Positions 8,029 to 17,494 are shown, numbered from the stretch's first letter. The stretch: 64,000 bases of DNA from Spirosoma terrae (GCF_010435915.1 NZ_JAAFZH010000004.1:124001-188000); one strand, 5' to 3'. Numbers and translations are program-made. The notes: a model not told the origin generated them from the sequence alone.

Positions 8029-9435
8029 TCAATCGGCTGGCTTTACCGTCTGTGTCTTTTCCCAAACAACTAGTCGAATCGACAGCCAACGGAACAGACT
8101 GGTTGTGCTGAGGTAGAAACACATCAGAAAAAGTAGTTTGAAAAAGCCTCGACGGAACGTGTACTGAATATTCGCTCCTTCCACATGCTGAAGGATCATC
8201 GCAAATAGTACGTATACACCGACGATCCAGACCAAAACAGTCAAACCGCGTTTATCCCGAAAAATGAACAGGTTCAAAAGACTTAAGCTCAGAAAAATCG
8301 GGACGGTGTAGTTCCAGTAGGAAGCGTGGAAAACAACCCGATCGTTCATATTTTGTACAATACGTAAAAGTCTGGTCAGGTAATCAGTTTCGACCCATCG
8401 AAAGGCTCCTAGATGTGCATTGATGGGTAAAGGCATATAAGTACGTAGAAAGCCGTAGTTCCAGAACAGAACAGGCAACAGACACACCAGCATAAAAATG
8501 GCCGATTGCTTAATAGCGTCCGTAGGATTTACCCGGATCCGTTTTATAACCAGAATCATTGCGCCAATCGGTACGAAAAAAATAGTTTCGGTCCGGGTCC
8601 AGCAGGCCAGTGCCAACAATAGCGTAATGGACCAAAAAGATCCGTTTTGCCCTGTTTCAACGTAGCGTTGAAACAAAATAACGCCTGACGCGAAAAATGC
8701 GGCATTAGCCCAATCGGTTTGGACGAGAAAGGTGTAGGCAAACAGTTCGGGAGCAAAAGCCAGGATGGTAACCAGTGTTCCAGCCAGTACTGGGTGAATA
8801 CGTTCCCGCATATCGGCATACAGGAAAAGGCCAAAACTAAAGACAAGCAACGTCAACCAGAGTTTACCAAAAGCGAATACGCCTGTTTGCTCCGTAGCCA
8901 ATAAGTACATGATTTGCTGCATGGCCGTAAACGGCGCATAGAACGGCTGATTACTAAATACGGATACGTTCGGCAGGTGCTTCGTGAATACCGAAGAAAC
9001 AAGCGTCTGTTCCTGTACTGCAAATCGGGCCAACAAGTCAGGCCCAACAATTGTGTCGAAGGTTGTATTGGGAAACCAGTTGCATTTCCAGACACTGATG
9101 AAAAGTAGATACAGCCAGACGATCAGAAAAGGAATTTCATACAAACTGATTGCCAGATCATTTCTACCGGCCCAAAACGGTAGCCGCTCCTTTTTACTAC
9201 GTAACGAAAAGACAGATAAAATGGCTAACCCGACGACACCTCCGATTACGGTCGATGCAACGATGGGAAGCCCGGAAAACTGCACGATAAAAGGGACAAA
9301 AGAACTAACCCCTAGACCGATCAGCATCGACAAGCCAATTAAACTATACGTAGTACGGACTGCTTGCAGACGAACAGCAATACCACAGCCGAGAAAAAAT
9401 TGGGCGCCAATCAGCAGGACTAACAGCACCATCAT
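8029..9435 (-). CDS. Multispanning membrane protein, possible GT-C-like glycosyltransferase
   Basis: The product has 468 residues with about ten to twelve hydrophobic segments and short loops. A soluble loop after the fourth or fifth segment contains WFPNTTFDTIVGPDLLARF, and WTRTETIFFVP occurs mid-protein. This topology resembles GT-C (ArnT/PMT-like) lipid-linked sugar transferases, though I do not see a clear acidic first-loop motif, so the assignment is tentative. Its start ATG overlaps the stop of the upstream 188-residue gene by 4 bases, so the two are translationally coupled. The start reads ATGATGGTG, and either Met could be used. Confidence 0.6.
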   Translation of the reverse strand: MMVLLVLLIGAQFFLGCGIAVRLQAVRTTYSLIGLSMLIGLGVSSFVPFIVQFSGLPIVASTVIGGVVGLAILSVFSLRSKKERLPFWAGRNDLAISLYEIPFLIVWLYLLFISVWKCNWFPNTTFDTIVGPDLLARFAVQEQTLVSSVFTKHLPNVSVFSNQPFYAPFTAMQQIMYLLATEQTGVFAFGKLWLTLLVFSFGLFLYADMRERIHPVLAGTLVTILAFAPELFAYTFLVQTDWANAAFFASGVILFQRYVETGQNGSFWSITLLLALACWTRTETIFFVPIGAMILVIKRIRVNPTDAIKQSAIFMLVCLLPVLFWNYGFLRTYMPLPINAHLGAFRWVETDYLTRLLRIVQNMNDRVVFHASYWNYTVPIFLSLSLLNLFIFRDKRGLTVLVWIVGVYVLFAMILQHVEGANIQYTFRRGFFKLLFLMCFYLSTTSLFRWLSIRLVVWEKTQTVKPAD

Positions 9436-9998
9436 TTCGTTGATCGATAATACTTCCGGGCCTGCTCGGGCGTGTAGGCAAAAAAGGAAGGATTGTACTG
9501 GCGGAACGTAGCCAGTACGTCCCGATGATTAGCCGATGTTAGCCGAAGTAGTTCCAGCGTGCCCTTTTTCACCCAAAACGTAAACGTTGCCCGTCGTAGC
9601 GCAGTATCAGGCATTGTCATGTCCAGCAATTGCACCGATTGCCCAAGGTGATAATACAGAACGCTGGGGTATAACCAGGCATATCCATCCGAAGCACCAA
9701 TTCGATACGCCTTCCGAATCAGGTATCGCTGGGGTGGAATCAAAAAATAATCCGTTGGTTTACAATGCTGTTTAATCAGCGTTACGTACTGATACGCCTT
9801 TCCGTAGCCCGCCCGCTCCCGACTTTGCCGATCCAGCTTCGCACCAAGGTTCTGGCGTTGCTGGTAAAAGCGCTGCACCGTGCCCTGCATCCAGTCCTGA
9901 TTTCTGGGCAGAGCCAGTAAGGATAGGATAATTAGACAACTCAATAGACCTATCAGGACTTGTTTCGCCCACCGACGCTTGTTCAGCCAGTCAGCCAT
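9432..9998 (-). CDS. Single-pass membrane protein of unknown function
   Basis: I do not recognise this 188-residue protein. It has a basic N-terminus ([13 protein letters not shown]), one membrane segment at about residues 13-31 and then a soluble domain rich in Tyr, Arg and Gln that would face the periplasm. It overlaps the dehydratase gene upstream by one base and the multispanning protein downstream by four, so the three genes form one tightly packed transcript. The pairing with a possible GT-C-like protein suggests it is the detached periplasmic domain or an accessory subunit of that enzyme. This is inference from position only. Confidence 0.65.
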   Translation of the reverse strand: MADWLNKRRWAKQVLIGLLSCLIILSLLALPRNQDWMQGTVQRFYQQRQNLGAKLDRQSRERAGYGKAYQYVTLIKQHCKPTDYFLIPPQRYLIRKAYRIGASDGYAWLYPSVLYYHLGQSVQLLDMTMPDTALRRATFTFWVKKGTLELLRLTSANHRDVLATFRQYNPSFFAYTPEQARKYYRSTK

Positions 9999-10234
9999 TA
10001 CTTGCTCATTAATTTATCAATTTCGGCCGCCAAGGCATGGTCTTTATCCGTCACTTTGTTGCCCGCATCGTGGGTCGACAATTTGATAACGACCTCATTA
10101 TACACATTGGACCACCACGGATGGTGATCCATTTTTTCGGCTATAAGCGCTACGCGGGTCATAAACGCAAAGGCTTCTGAAAAGTCGGCAAACGAAAATG
10201 TACGAATGAGCTGGTTATCCTGTTCCTCCCACAT
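9998..10234 (-). CDS. Pterin-4a-carbinolamine dehydratase
   Basis: The product of 78 residues dehydrates 4a-hydroxytetrahydrobiopterin, recycling the pterin cofactor of aromatic amino acid hydroxylases. The active-site signature is visible in [14 protein letters not shown], followed by [19 protein letters not shown] near the end. The frame stays open up to an ATG at 10312, but the ATG at 10234 gives the family's normal start (MWEEQDNQL) and the extra 26 residues look like noncoding sequence. No phenylalanine hydroxylase gene lies nearby. The stop overlaps the start of the next gene by one base. Confidence 0.85.
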   Translation of the reverse strand: MWEEQDNQLIRTFSFADFSEAFAFMTRVALIAEKMDHHPWWSNVYNEVVIKLSTHDAGNKVTDKDHALAAEIDKLMSK

Positions 10235-10304
10235 GGTTTTTGGATGTTTGGTTTTGGGTTTATAGTTTGTAATACGGTCTGTATTGAGTGCTGAGATTGT
10301 CATA

Positions 10305-10388
10305 GACAGCATCCTGCTGTCGAAGCCGTAGGCTAAGTTATAACTTCTTAATTAGCCACTGGCGTGGCTTCGACAGCAAGATGCTGTC
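10305..10388. repeat. Imperfect inverted repeat with nested palindromes
   Basis: Two 23-bp arms (10305-10327 and 10366-10388) are reverse complements with one mismatch, separated by 38 bases. Each arm is itself nearly palindromic around GACAGCA-TCC-TGCTGTC. This structure is like REP/BIME-type interspersed repeats. It sits in the gap between the dehydratase and the 544-residue membrane protein gene. Confidence 0.65.
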
Positions 10389-10468
10389 GATAACACCTCG
10401 TCACTCAATACGTATAGCCGAGTGGCGGCCGACTGAACTATAAACCATAGACAATAAACTAAAACGCC

Positions 10469-12103
10469 CTACCCGAGTTTTGGTTCGACCCAAAGGGCGG
10501 TAAAACAGACTAGCAAAATAACCAGCCAGACCCAATCAGGCAACGTAACAGTAGCCAACCGTGGTGTACTATCTACCCGCAATTGGTCGGCGGCATGAGC
10601 CGCCGTATAGCGCTGAACCAGAATGCTTTTTGCTACGGTAGAAAAGCCGGTTTTCTCAGCATAAACAGCCAAAGAATCCTGAGCAGGAACCCAACCAGCC
10701 GAATTGACCCGCCACTTCCCGACGGCCGATAACGCATTGATTGGCGAATAAGTCAGCTGAATGGTATCCTTATCAACCGTCAATGCAGCCGAACGAGTTG
10801 CTACGTTATTCACGACGATCTGCTCCCGAATTCCTGCCAGAACGGGTGCCTCAATCTGGCTATTCGTCGACGCGGCAGGTTGAAGCTGAGCAATCATAGC
10901 ATTCCAGAATCGGTTATATGCCAGACTATCGCCACTTAATTTTAATGGAAATGTTTCGTTCAACAGACTCACGCCTATTTTTCCCGTACTACGCTGAATG
11001 GCCGCCGGATATCCCGGAATTATTGTTTGTGCGGCATTGGCGGCAAACGAATAGGGTAACGCCTGAAGACCCGTATTGGTCCCGACAGAGATTAATGCCT
11101 CATTCGAGATTTTGCGCACCTGCCAGCGACTCCCCAATGCCTGATTGATCAATCGGCAGTCGGTTTCGGGATTACTCAGATTGATGAACAAAACCGCTTT
11201 CCCATCAGCTATCGCCCGTTTAACGGCTACGTTGCCTGCATTCGACGGATCTGTAATGATGATATCCGGTTTAGCAGTCGCCTTATTGATCGTCAGCTTA
11301 TTACTGATGTCCCTGGATAATGTAGTGACCATCTGAACCGAATTCCCGTTTTTCCCCAGCCAGTCGGCCAAGGTTTTACTTTCGAAATCGGGCGTACTCA
11401 GAATAAACTGATACGTTAACGGTTTTAACGAACGGGCAAAAAACCGAACCGTATCCAGGGGCGTCCGATCCAGTACTAATTCCGTTTCAGTACGTCCTAC
11501 CGTAAATACAGGAAATTTCAAATTGAACGTAGCAACCCCTTCAGCCAAGTCGAGGCTGTCCAGCACACGCCCGGCATAGGCCAGCTTGATACGTTGTTTT
11601 TTCGACGATTGAAGGGTGCCGGTCACCTGCTGTATCTCTCCCTTTTGAACAATTCCTTTCCAGCGAATCGCCTGAAGCTGGTCGGTCGCATAGTAGGGAA
11701 TCCAGCGAATCGCCTGCCGACTCAGCCCACTCAGGAACTCGGGCTGAAACTCTTGCCCCAATACCGTCACGGAATCAAACCGGTTGCCATCAAATGTTCG
11801 GGCTGTGACCACCGCTTTTAGCTTCAGGCTGTCACTGAATTTCTGGCGAACATCACTTGGAACGTCGTCGCTAACCAGCAGCGCGTGGGACGTATCGCTC
11901 GTTACGTTCCATACAGGACGTAGCGTGTAGGTGAGCAACGAAAGCCAAAGCAGTCCGTTGAGTACCAGACGTAGCGCTTTACGTTGGCCCGATAATGCCT
12001 CATTACGTAAGATGAGCCACATCTGAACAGCAAGCATCAGAAACAGGCCAACAATCAGTAACCAGCTGAGCGTATCGGTTCGGTCGAATTGAAAAGAAAT
12101 CAT
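10469..12103 (-). CDS. Membrane-anchored periplasmic protein, last gene of the MoxR/BatA cluster
   Basis: The 544-residue product has two N-terminal membrane segments (about residues 13-32 and 43-61), a large beta-rich periplasmic region and one C-terminal membrane segment (about 522-540, WVWLVILLVCFTALWVEP). That layout is shared by BatA-like and other proteins in MoxR-vWA clusters of Bacteroidota. The middle region, with FILSTPDFESKTLADWLGKNG and PDIIITDP, resembles the amidotransferase-like fold seen in such proteins. It overlaps the upstream 748-residue gene by 4 bases. No enzymatic motif is seen. A scaffold or sensor role in the envelope complex is inferred. Confidence 0.7.
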   Translation of the reverse strand: MISFQFDRTDTLSWLLIVGLFLMLAVQMWLILRNEALSGQRKALRLVLNGLLWLSLLTYTLRPVWNVTSDTSHALLVSDDVPSDVRQKFSDSLKLKAVVTARTFDGNRFDSVTVLGQEFQPEFLSGLSRQAIRWIPYYATDQLQAIRWKGIVQKGEIQQVTGTLQSSKKQRIKLAYAGRVLDSLDLAEGVATFNLKFPVFTVGRTETELVLDRTPLDTVRFFARSLKPLTYQFILSTPDFESKTLADWLGKNGNSVQMVTTLSRDISNKLTINKATAKPDIIITDPSNAGNVAVKRAIADGKAVLFINLSNPETDCRLINQALGSRWQVRKISNEALISVGTNTGLQALPYSFAANAAQTIIPGYPAAIQRSTGKIGVSLLNETFPLKLSGDSLAYNRFWNAMIAQLQPAASTNSQIEAPVLAGIREQIVVNNVATRSAALTVDKDTIQLTYSPINALSAVGKWRVNSAGWVPAQDSLAVYAEKTGFSTVAKSILVQRYTAAHAADQLRVDSTPRLATVTLPDWVWLVILLVCFTALWVEPKLG

Positions 12104-14346
12104 TGCAGGTGTCGCCAGAAAGACCGTTCGAGTTTGCGTTCACTGATATAGGAGCGATTCGTTTGCTGCGAAGCACCCGCCAGCTCATAAAGCTTCGTTT
12201 TTAGCTGACTCTTCTCTGAATCAGCTAACGATTTACCGGCAGCCAGCTTCTGCAATCCAGTCAATACCGACCAATTGGCCAGCCCACTGTTCATAATCCG
12301 ATCGGTCAGCATGGTGCCCAATTCCTGAACCGTTCGACGTTGATTGGCATTGAGTTTGTCCAGTTCCAGAAAACCCAACACATCACCAACCAGCGATTCG
12401 ATTCGGATTTGGTCATAGACCCGCTGCTGATTACCGCTGGCATTTACATTTTTCAGTTCACCCGTCAGTCGCAGTTCCTGTTCTTTGATCGGTGGAGGGT
12501 CGAAACCGGTTTTTTTCACAAAAGACCGAGCTTTCTGCTGCGAGAGTTTCAGGTATTCCAGAGCTTTCTTCTCGTAGGGCAACGCTTTTTCGGGTTCATA
12601 CAACCGCAGATGCAGCTCAGACTCCCACATTTGTTCCAGCGCCATTTTCAGAAGACTACGTGTCGACTGCTCATGGAACGTATTAACCTCCGCATCATCG
12701 TGCGAGTGAACGTATTGCTCCATCAACGCAGCCAGCGGGTCTTTACCTTCATCGTTTCCGCTACCTCCGCCACCGCCATGATTATGGCCATCATCGGCAG
12801 AATGGGCCGGTGGTGCAGGCGTAGCGGGCGTCAACCCCTCTTCGCCGTCGTCGTGCTTGTGCATATAAGCCTGGATGGTAGCCATACCGGCCACGACTGC
12901 CCCATCCGCATTGGTAGGAATGGGAGGAGCGCCACCACCGCCGATTGATTTTTCAAATTCTTCGCCCAGAAATTGTCCGTAACGTAACCGAAGTGCTTTC
13001 TGATCGAAGCCAATTTCATTGGATGTGCTCTTAAACGCCCGATCGGCAATCTTTTTCCGCCGGGCGATCAGCTTTTCTGTGTCGATAATAATCTGGCGCT
13101 GGCTTCTGAAATAGTCCGGCATAATATTGACGGCCATGGTTGCCAGCTCACCATCTTCCTGTTTGGTCGTGTCCTTATATACCAGAAAATACGTGTCAGA
13201 CTTCGAAAAATTGGGTTCGGGCTGACGATTATCAAACGCGGCCCAGTAATAATAGAGCTCATCCCCCGGTGCGAAATTCAACGCTTTCAGGTCAATTTGC
13301 TTCGTCAGTTTCGATTCCTTGAAGTTGGACTTGTCCAGGGGCATTTTCACCTCGCGGAACTTCACGTTTTCACCCGATCCACGAGCTACGGTCGCTACAA
13401 TGAACGCCTGCGTTACGTTGAAATCATCGGATATGGTGGCCGTTATGCCGATATTTTTGGGGTCTTTCAGGAAATGATACTTGTAAAGTTCTTTCGACTC
13501 CGGAACAATTTTAGGAGCCAAATCGGGCAGGGCTTCCAGCCGATAGTAATCTGACTGATAAACCAGCGAGTCGCGGCCATTGAAACCCGACCAATACGCT
13601 TTAATGGCATACAGCCCCGAGTTGACCAGCCGATCCTGATACACAAACGTATTGCCCGAAGGCTTGAATGGCACCTCAACACCCTTGTTACTAACCAAAC
13701 GAACCGACAGCTTTTGGTTGTGACTGAACATCAGCCGCCAGTTCAGAACAGACCCATTGATGGTCGATGCGTTCAGATCCGACGAGGAACGTACTGGTAA
13801 TTGCGTGTAGGCTGGCGGCTGAATACGCAGCTCAGCAGACTGGAATGTTGGCGCCGTCGGTTTTTCGGACGTAACGGCAACCCCTGCTTCCCGTTGTGGG
13901 ATAGGCGAAGTCAGCGTTGACCGCTGCAACAGCGGGTAGCCAACGTGAATACCTACGGCCAGCAGCAAGACCAACCCATATACCCACAATTGCGAAAAAA
14001 CCACCGTCGGAATTTTAGCCTCACGAATTCGTTCGTTCAGCCGTTCCAACTGGAGCTGTTCGGCTATATTCAGTTGATCTTTGTCCAACAACGGTAGGCT
14101 ATATTCAGCATCGCCAACGGTCTGATGAATCAACCGAATGGCCTGGGGTTTCTTGTTCTCATACAATCTGCCCAGGAAAACGCCGGCTACCACCCCCAAC
14201 AATCCGGCCAGGCACGATAACAGGAGCGAATTCGTAAAAGTAGCCGTCAGCATATAGGCCGAAACAGCCAGCACAACGCACCGCAGTAAAGCGTTGGCAT
14301 ACAGCTGATTGCTGACTGACGATAGAATTTGCTTTGGATTCGTCAT
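12100..14346 (-). CDS. DUF4175-like large membrane protein with a His/Gly-rich loop
   Basis: The product is 748 residues from the ATG at 14346. An in-frame GTG at 14370 exists, but the ATG forms an ATGA overlap with the upstream stop and is preferred. Two closely spaced hydrophobic segments lie at about residues 20-60 and another near 125-142, followed by a long periplasmic region. Residues about 490-548 are unusual: HKHDDGEEG, HSADDGHNHGGGGG and YVHSHDDAE give a His/Asp/Gly-rich stretch suited to metal binding. The last 200 residues look helical. The family role is unknown; such proteins accompany MoxR, DUF58 and BatA proteins. It is translationally coupled on both sides. Confidence 0.7.
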   Translation of the reverse strand: MTNPKQILSSVSNQLYANALLRCVVLAVSAYMLTATFTNSLLLSCLAGLLGVVAGVFLGRLYENKKPQAIRLIHQTVGDAEYSLPLLDKDQLNIAEQLQLERLNERIREAKIPTVVFSQLWVYGLVLLLAVGIHVGYPLLQRSTLTSPIPQREAGVAVTSEKPTAPTFQSAELRIQPPAYTQLPVRSSSDLNASTINGSVLNWRLMFSHNQKLSVRLVSNKGVEVPFKPSGNTFVYQDRLVNSGLYAIKAYWSGFNGRDSLVYQSDYYRLEALPDLAPKIVPESKELYKYHFLKDPKNIGITATISDDFNVTQAFIVATVARGSGENVKFREVKMPLDKSNFKESKLTKQIDLKALNFAPGDELYYYWAAFDNRQPEPNFSKSDTYFLVYKDTTKQEDGELATMAVNIMPDYFRSQRQIIIDTEKLIARRKKIADRAFKSTSNEIGFDQKALRLRYGQFLGEEFEKSIGGGGAPPIPTNADGAVVAGMATIQAYMHKHDDGEEGLTPATPAPPAHSADDGHNHGGGGGSGNDEGKDPLAALMEQYVHSHDDAEVNTFHEQSTRSLLKMALEQMWESELHLRLYEPEKALPYEKKALEYLKLSQQKARSFVKKTGFDPPPIKEQELRLTGELKNVNASGNQQRVYDQIRIESLVGDVLGFLELDKLNANQRRTVQELGTMLTDRIMNSGLANWSVLTGLQKLAAGKSLADSEKSQLKTKLYELAGASQQTNRSYISERKLERSFWRHLQ

Positions 14347-15533
14347 GCGTTTTTGGTTAATGCGATCCACCGTTCCGTTAGTATAAGAACGATGAAAAGC
14401 AGTAATAAAGCGTTATGCACCAGCGTTTGTGGCTTTTTATCTGATCGATTTGATACCACAAAAAGATTTTTCAACTCCTGTTGACTCAGCACTGCTGCGT
14501 CAGGCTGCAATTCATAATACTGAACCAGTTGTTCGCCCAGCCATTCCGGCAATTGCCCGGACGCAACCAAATCGTTAGTCTGTGGCGTAAACGGTCGTTC
14601 GCTGTACTGCATATTACTAGTTGTCGGATAGCCAAGCGTCCCCGAAATCATATATAAGGTTGACGCAGCAGGCCTGACAACCGGCTGATCCGTAAACACC
14701 CAATCGTAGACCGTTGCCTGTGAACGCTCACGATCAACGGCCAAATCCAGATCATAAACGTCGCTCAGGGCGGCCAGGGCAGCCCTTACGGTTTGCTGTT
14801 CGCGTTCGTTACGATAATCCAGTAAAACACGTAACGGTCCCGTATGAGCCGGAGCCGGATTAAATCGAACGGCAGGATCTAAAACTGTGCTACTGGTCAG
14901 TTTACCCGATCCATTTACAAACAGCTTTTGCCCAGCTTTTGTCGATAGATAAGACCGTGGCTTAGCCACCGAATCAGGCAACGTGTGCAGGGTATGTTGG
15001 CTAGGTACATAAATCGCCGGAACCGTAGCGAGTTTGTCGTTATTCAGGACATATACATGTATTGGTGTATCTTCCTGGCGTATCTTATCAATGGCAGCCT
15101 GGAGAAACAGCGGGCTAAACTGCTTTTTTTCTGGTAGCTGGTCTGGCTTGTCAATTGGCTCTACGGTTTCATTGATCCAATATAGTTTTTCTCCCCGCTT
15201 CGCGGCTTCTTCCAGTTCAAAGCGAAAATTGCTCAGAACCAGGGCGTCGGGCTGAACCAGATGAAGCGGGCGGATATCGGCTTTACTGCCCAGTTTTGGA
15301 ATAACCAGTTGGCTCAGCAACACTGCCAGCAACAAGATCAGTAGGCAACGTAGCAACAGTAGCAGAACATTATCCAGTTTCAAGCCGCGCTGCTGTTGCT
15401 GATTCTTCTCAACGAGCCATTGCGTAGCGGCCCACGCCAGCGGTTTACCTTTTTTCTGATGCCAGAAATGAATCACGACCGGAATAGCGACGGCCAATGC
15501 TCCCCACAAAAAGTACGGTTGTAAGAATGTCAT
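14343..15533 (-). CDS. BatA-domain membrane protein
   Basis: This 396-residue protein begins with a classic BatA N-terminal domain: MTFLQPYFLWGALAVAIPVV, then IHFWHQKKGKPLAWAATQWL, a second hydrophobic segment at about residues 57-75 and a periplasmic region. A final membrane segment lies close to the C-terminus (ALLLLFIVLILTERW). No intact vWA metal site is seen in the middle. The gene starts directly after the DUF58 stop and overlaps the next gene by 4 bases. BatA-type proteins work with MoxR ATPases at the inner membrane of Bacteroidota, a link first made with aerotolerance in Bacteroides. The exact function here is not known. Confidence 0.85.
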   Translation of the reverse strand: MTFLQPYFLWGALAVAIPVVIHFWHQKKGKPLAWAATQWLVEKNQQQQRGLKLDNVLLLLLRCLLILLLAVLLSQLVIPKLGSKADIRPLHLVQPDALVLSNFRFELEEAAKRGEKLYWINETVEPIDKPDQLPEKKQFSPLFLQAAIDKIRQEDTPIHVYVLNNDKLATVPAIYVPSQHTLHTLPDSVAKPRSYLSTKAGQKLFVNGSGKLTSSTVLDPAVRFNPAPAHTGPLRVLLDYRNEREQQTVRAALAALSDVYDLDLAVDRERSQATVYDWVFTDQPVVRPAASTLYMISGTLGYPTTSNMQYSERPFTPQTNDLVASGQLPEWLGEQLVQYYELQPDAAVLSQQELKNLFVVSNRSDKKPQTLVHNALLLLFIVLILTERWIALTKNA

Positions 15534-16394
15534 TTAGAATCTCTTTCCGGTCAGAAAACCACTTAAAACTTGCCCAATTGGATCGCTCAACCGAACCCGA
15601 ATGAGCCGAACATGCGGAATACGTAACGCTTCATCCAGCTTTGCCAGATAATCAGTTGCCGCCTGCCGAACGGTATCCCGCACGGCATCGGCCTGTAGCT
15701 CGATTTCACGGCCGGTTTCCAGATCCCGAAACAGATAGAAGCCGTTCAGATTGAAATCAATCTCCTGATCGCCCAGAATCTGAAAAATAACAATCTCCCG
15801 GCGCGGACCCGCCACGCTCTGAATCAGCGTCAACCATTCATCATTCACTTGTAAAAAGTCCGACGCTATGATCAGCAACTCCGACTGTTTGCGGCTAAAC
15901 TCAGGAAAGACCGGCTGTTTAATAATCCACTGCCCCGCAGCTGCCAGGCTTTCCAGGGTTCCTACTATTTTTAGGAAGGACTGCTTTCCGGTTCCGACCA
16001 GTGTTTGCACATCGCCGTTTTGCAGGCCGTACAAACTCTGCTGGTCGTTCTGTCGATAGCCCAGATAAGCCAGGGAAGCCAGCAGAATTTTCGCATAGTT
16101 CAATCGACTGACGCTCGCTTCTTCGTAATTCATCGAGCCCGACAGATCGATCAGAAACCGAATCTGCTGATTACTTTCTGTGGCCGACTCCCGAACCAGA
16201 TAGTGGCCGCTACGGGCAAACAATTTCCAGTCGATCCGTTTCGGATCATCACCAGGCTCATAATGGCGATATTGTTCAAATTCCGTTCCTATCCCCGACC
16301 GGCGACTGGCCTGGATACCCAGCATGACCTCGTCGCTAACTAGTTTACTGGCCAGTTGGAGGTTATTGAGCCGAATGAGTTCAGACGTTAGCAT
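15534..16394 (-). CDS. DUF58 protein with vWA-like metal site
   Basis: The 286-residue protein has the DUF58 signature YEPGDDPKRIDWKLFARSG at residues 45-63, followed by a von Willebrand A-like strand with the MIDAS motif DLSGSM at residues 83-88. No membrane segment is seen, so it is probably cytoplasmic. DUF58 proteins are usual partners of MoxR ATPases, and the moxR gene is immediately upstream. The start ATG follows a 67-base gap containing a short stem-loop, and the stop abuts the BatA-domain gene. Confidence 0.88.
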   Translation of the reverse strand: MLTSELIRLNNLQLASKLVSDEVMLGIQASRRSGIGTEFEQYRHYEPGDDPKRIDWKLFARSGHYLVRESATESNQQIRFLIDLSGSMNYEEASVSRLNYAKILLASLAYLGYRQNDQQSLYGLQNGDVQTLVGTGKQSFLKIVGTLESLAAAGQWIIKQPVFPEFSRKQSELLIIASDFLQVNDEWLTLIQSVAGPRREIVIFQILGDQEIDFNLNGFYLFRDLETGREIELQADAVRDTVRQAATDYLAKLDEALRIPHVRLIRVRLSDPIGQVLSGFLTGKRF

Positions 16395-16409
16395 AATTCG
16401 TTAGCTGCC

Positions 16410-16427
16410 AGTACGTTGCTACGTACT
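16410..16427. repeat. Short stem-loop between moxR and the DUF58 gene
   Basis: A perfect 7-bp inverted repeat (AGTACGT / ACGTACT) encloses 4 bases within the 67-base gap. In the direction of transcription (minus) the T-run comes before the stem, so it is not a standard terminator; it may be an mRNA structure or chance. Confidence 0.3.
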
Positions 16428-16461
16428 AAAAAACAATACCGTACGACTCCTTTCAGCATGA

Positions 16462-17445
16462 TTACTTAACGCTGGCAATCAGCTCCTTAATGACCGTATC
16501 GGTCGTGATGCCTTCTGCATCGGCCCGGAAGTTTAGCGCAATCCGGTGTCTCAGTACCGGATAAGCCAGCGTCTGAATATCTTCCGGAATTACGGAAAAA
16601 CGTTCATTGAGTACAGCCCTTGCTTTTGCACACAACACCAGTGCCTGACCGGCGCGCGGGCCGGCTCCCCAGTCGCACCATTGTTTTACGTAAGCCACGG
16701 GCGTATCCTGCGGCCGTGTAGCCCGAACCAGACGATTGATGTAAGCAATCAACTCATCGCTTATATGAACCTGGCGCGTCAGGGTTTGAAGATTAAGAAT
16801 GTCTTCGTCAGACAAAACAGTCGATAATACGGGGCGCTTGGTTCCCGTCGTACTTTTCAGTACGTCCAGCTCCTCCCTTTCTGAGGGGTAACTTAATTTG
16901 ATGTACAACAGGAACCGGTCGAGCTGCGCTTCGGGGAGTGGATACGTACCAGCCTGTTCGATCGGGTTCTGGGTAGCAATAATCAGGAATGGCCGGGGTA
17001 AGGCATAGTCATTGCCGCCATACGTAACCTTATATTCCTGCATAGCCTCCAGCAGAGCTGCCTGGGTTTTGGGTGGAGTCCGGTTAATTTCGTCGGCCAG
17101 CACGACGTTCGCGAAGATAGGGCCCTTGTTAAACTGGAAAAACTTCTTTCCCGTTTCGTGGTCCTCTTCCAGAATTTCCGTGCCAACGATATCGCCAGGC
17201 ATCAAGTCGGGCGTAAACTGAATACGCTTGAACTTCATGGCCAGCGCATCAGCCATTGTTTTCACCATCAGCGTCTTAGCCAGACCCGGAACACCTTCCA
17301 GCAGGCAGTGACCACCTGCCAGCAACGAAATCAGCACCTCGCTGATGACTTCCTGTTGACCAATAATAACTTTGCCGATTTCATTTCGAAGCTGTGGCAA
17401 TCTGGCCACCAGCGTTTTGTAGTGGTTTAAGTCTGTTGATTCCAA
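16462..17445 (-). CDS. moxR: MoxR-type AAA ATPase
   Basis: The 327-residue product is a MoxR-family AAA+ ATPase, thought to act as a chaperone in assembling or activating protein complexes, often with metal cofactors. The Walker A motif EGVPGLAKT is at residues 50-58, Walker B VVLADE at about 114-119, and sensor 1 is seen in LIIATQNP. The C-terminal lid domain follows. The start codon is TTG at 17445: an in-frame stop lies just upstream and no ATG gives a full domain. It is preceded by the DUF4159 gene and followed by the DUF58, BatA and large membrane protein genes, a standard MoxR cluster order. Confidence 0.93.
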   Translation of the reverse strand: MESTDLNHYKTLVARLPQLRNEIGKVIIGQQEVISEVLISLLAGGHCLLEGVPGLAKTLMVKTMADALAMKFKRIQFTPDLMPGDIVGTEILEEDHETGKKFFQFNKGPIFANVVLADEINRTPPKTQAALLEAMQEYKVTYGGNDYALPRPFLIIATQNPIEQAGTYPLPEAQLDRFLLYIKLSYPSEREELDVLKSTTGTKRPVLSTVLSDEDILNLQTLTRQVHISDELIAYINRLVRATRPQDTPVAYVKQWCDWGAGPRAGQALVLCAKARAVLNERFSVIPEDIQTLAYPVLRHRIALNFRADAEGITTDTVIKELIASVK

Positions 17446-17494
17446 TTTTCTGTCTCAGGTTGTATAGAGGTCAATTGATGAAGAATAGGTGAAG

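Noticed and set aside
12340-12948. A long plus-strand open frame inside the large membrane protein gene of the MoxR cluster
   Set aside because: It lies opposite a strongly supported gene, has no family, signal or start context and its amino acid composition looks like a shadow frame.
16005-16343. A 112-codon plus-strand frame inside the DUF58 gene
   Set aside because: It runs opposite a gene with clear DUF58 and MIDAS motifs, and has no family of its own.
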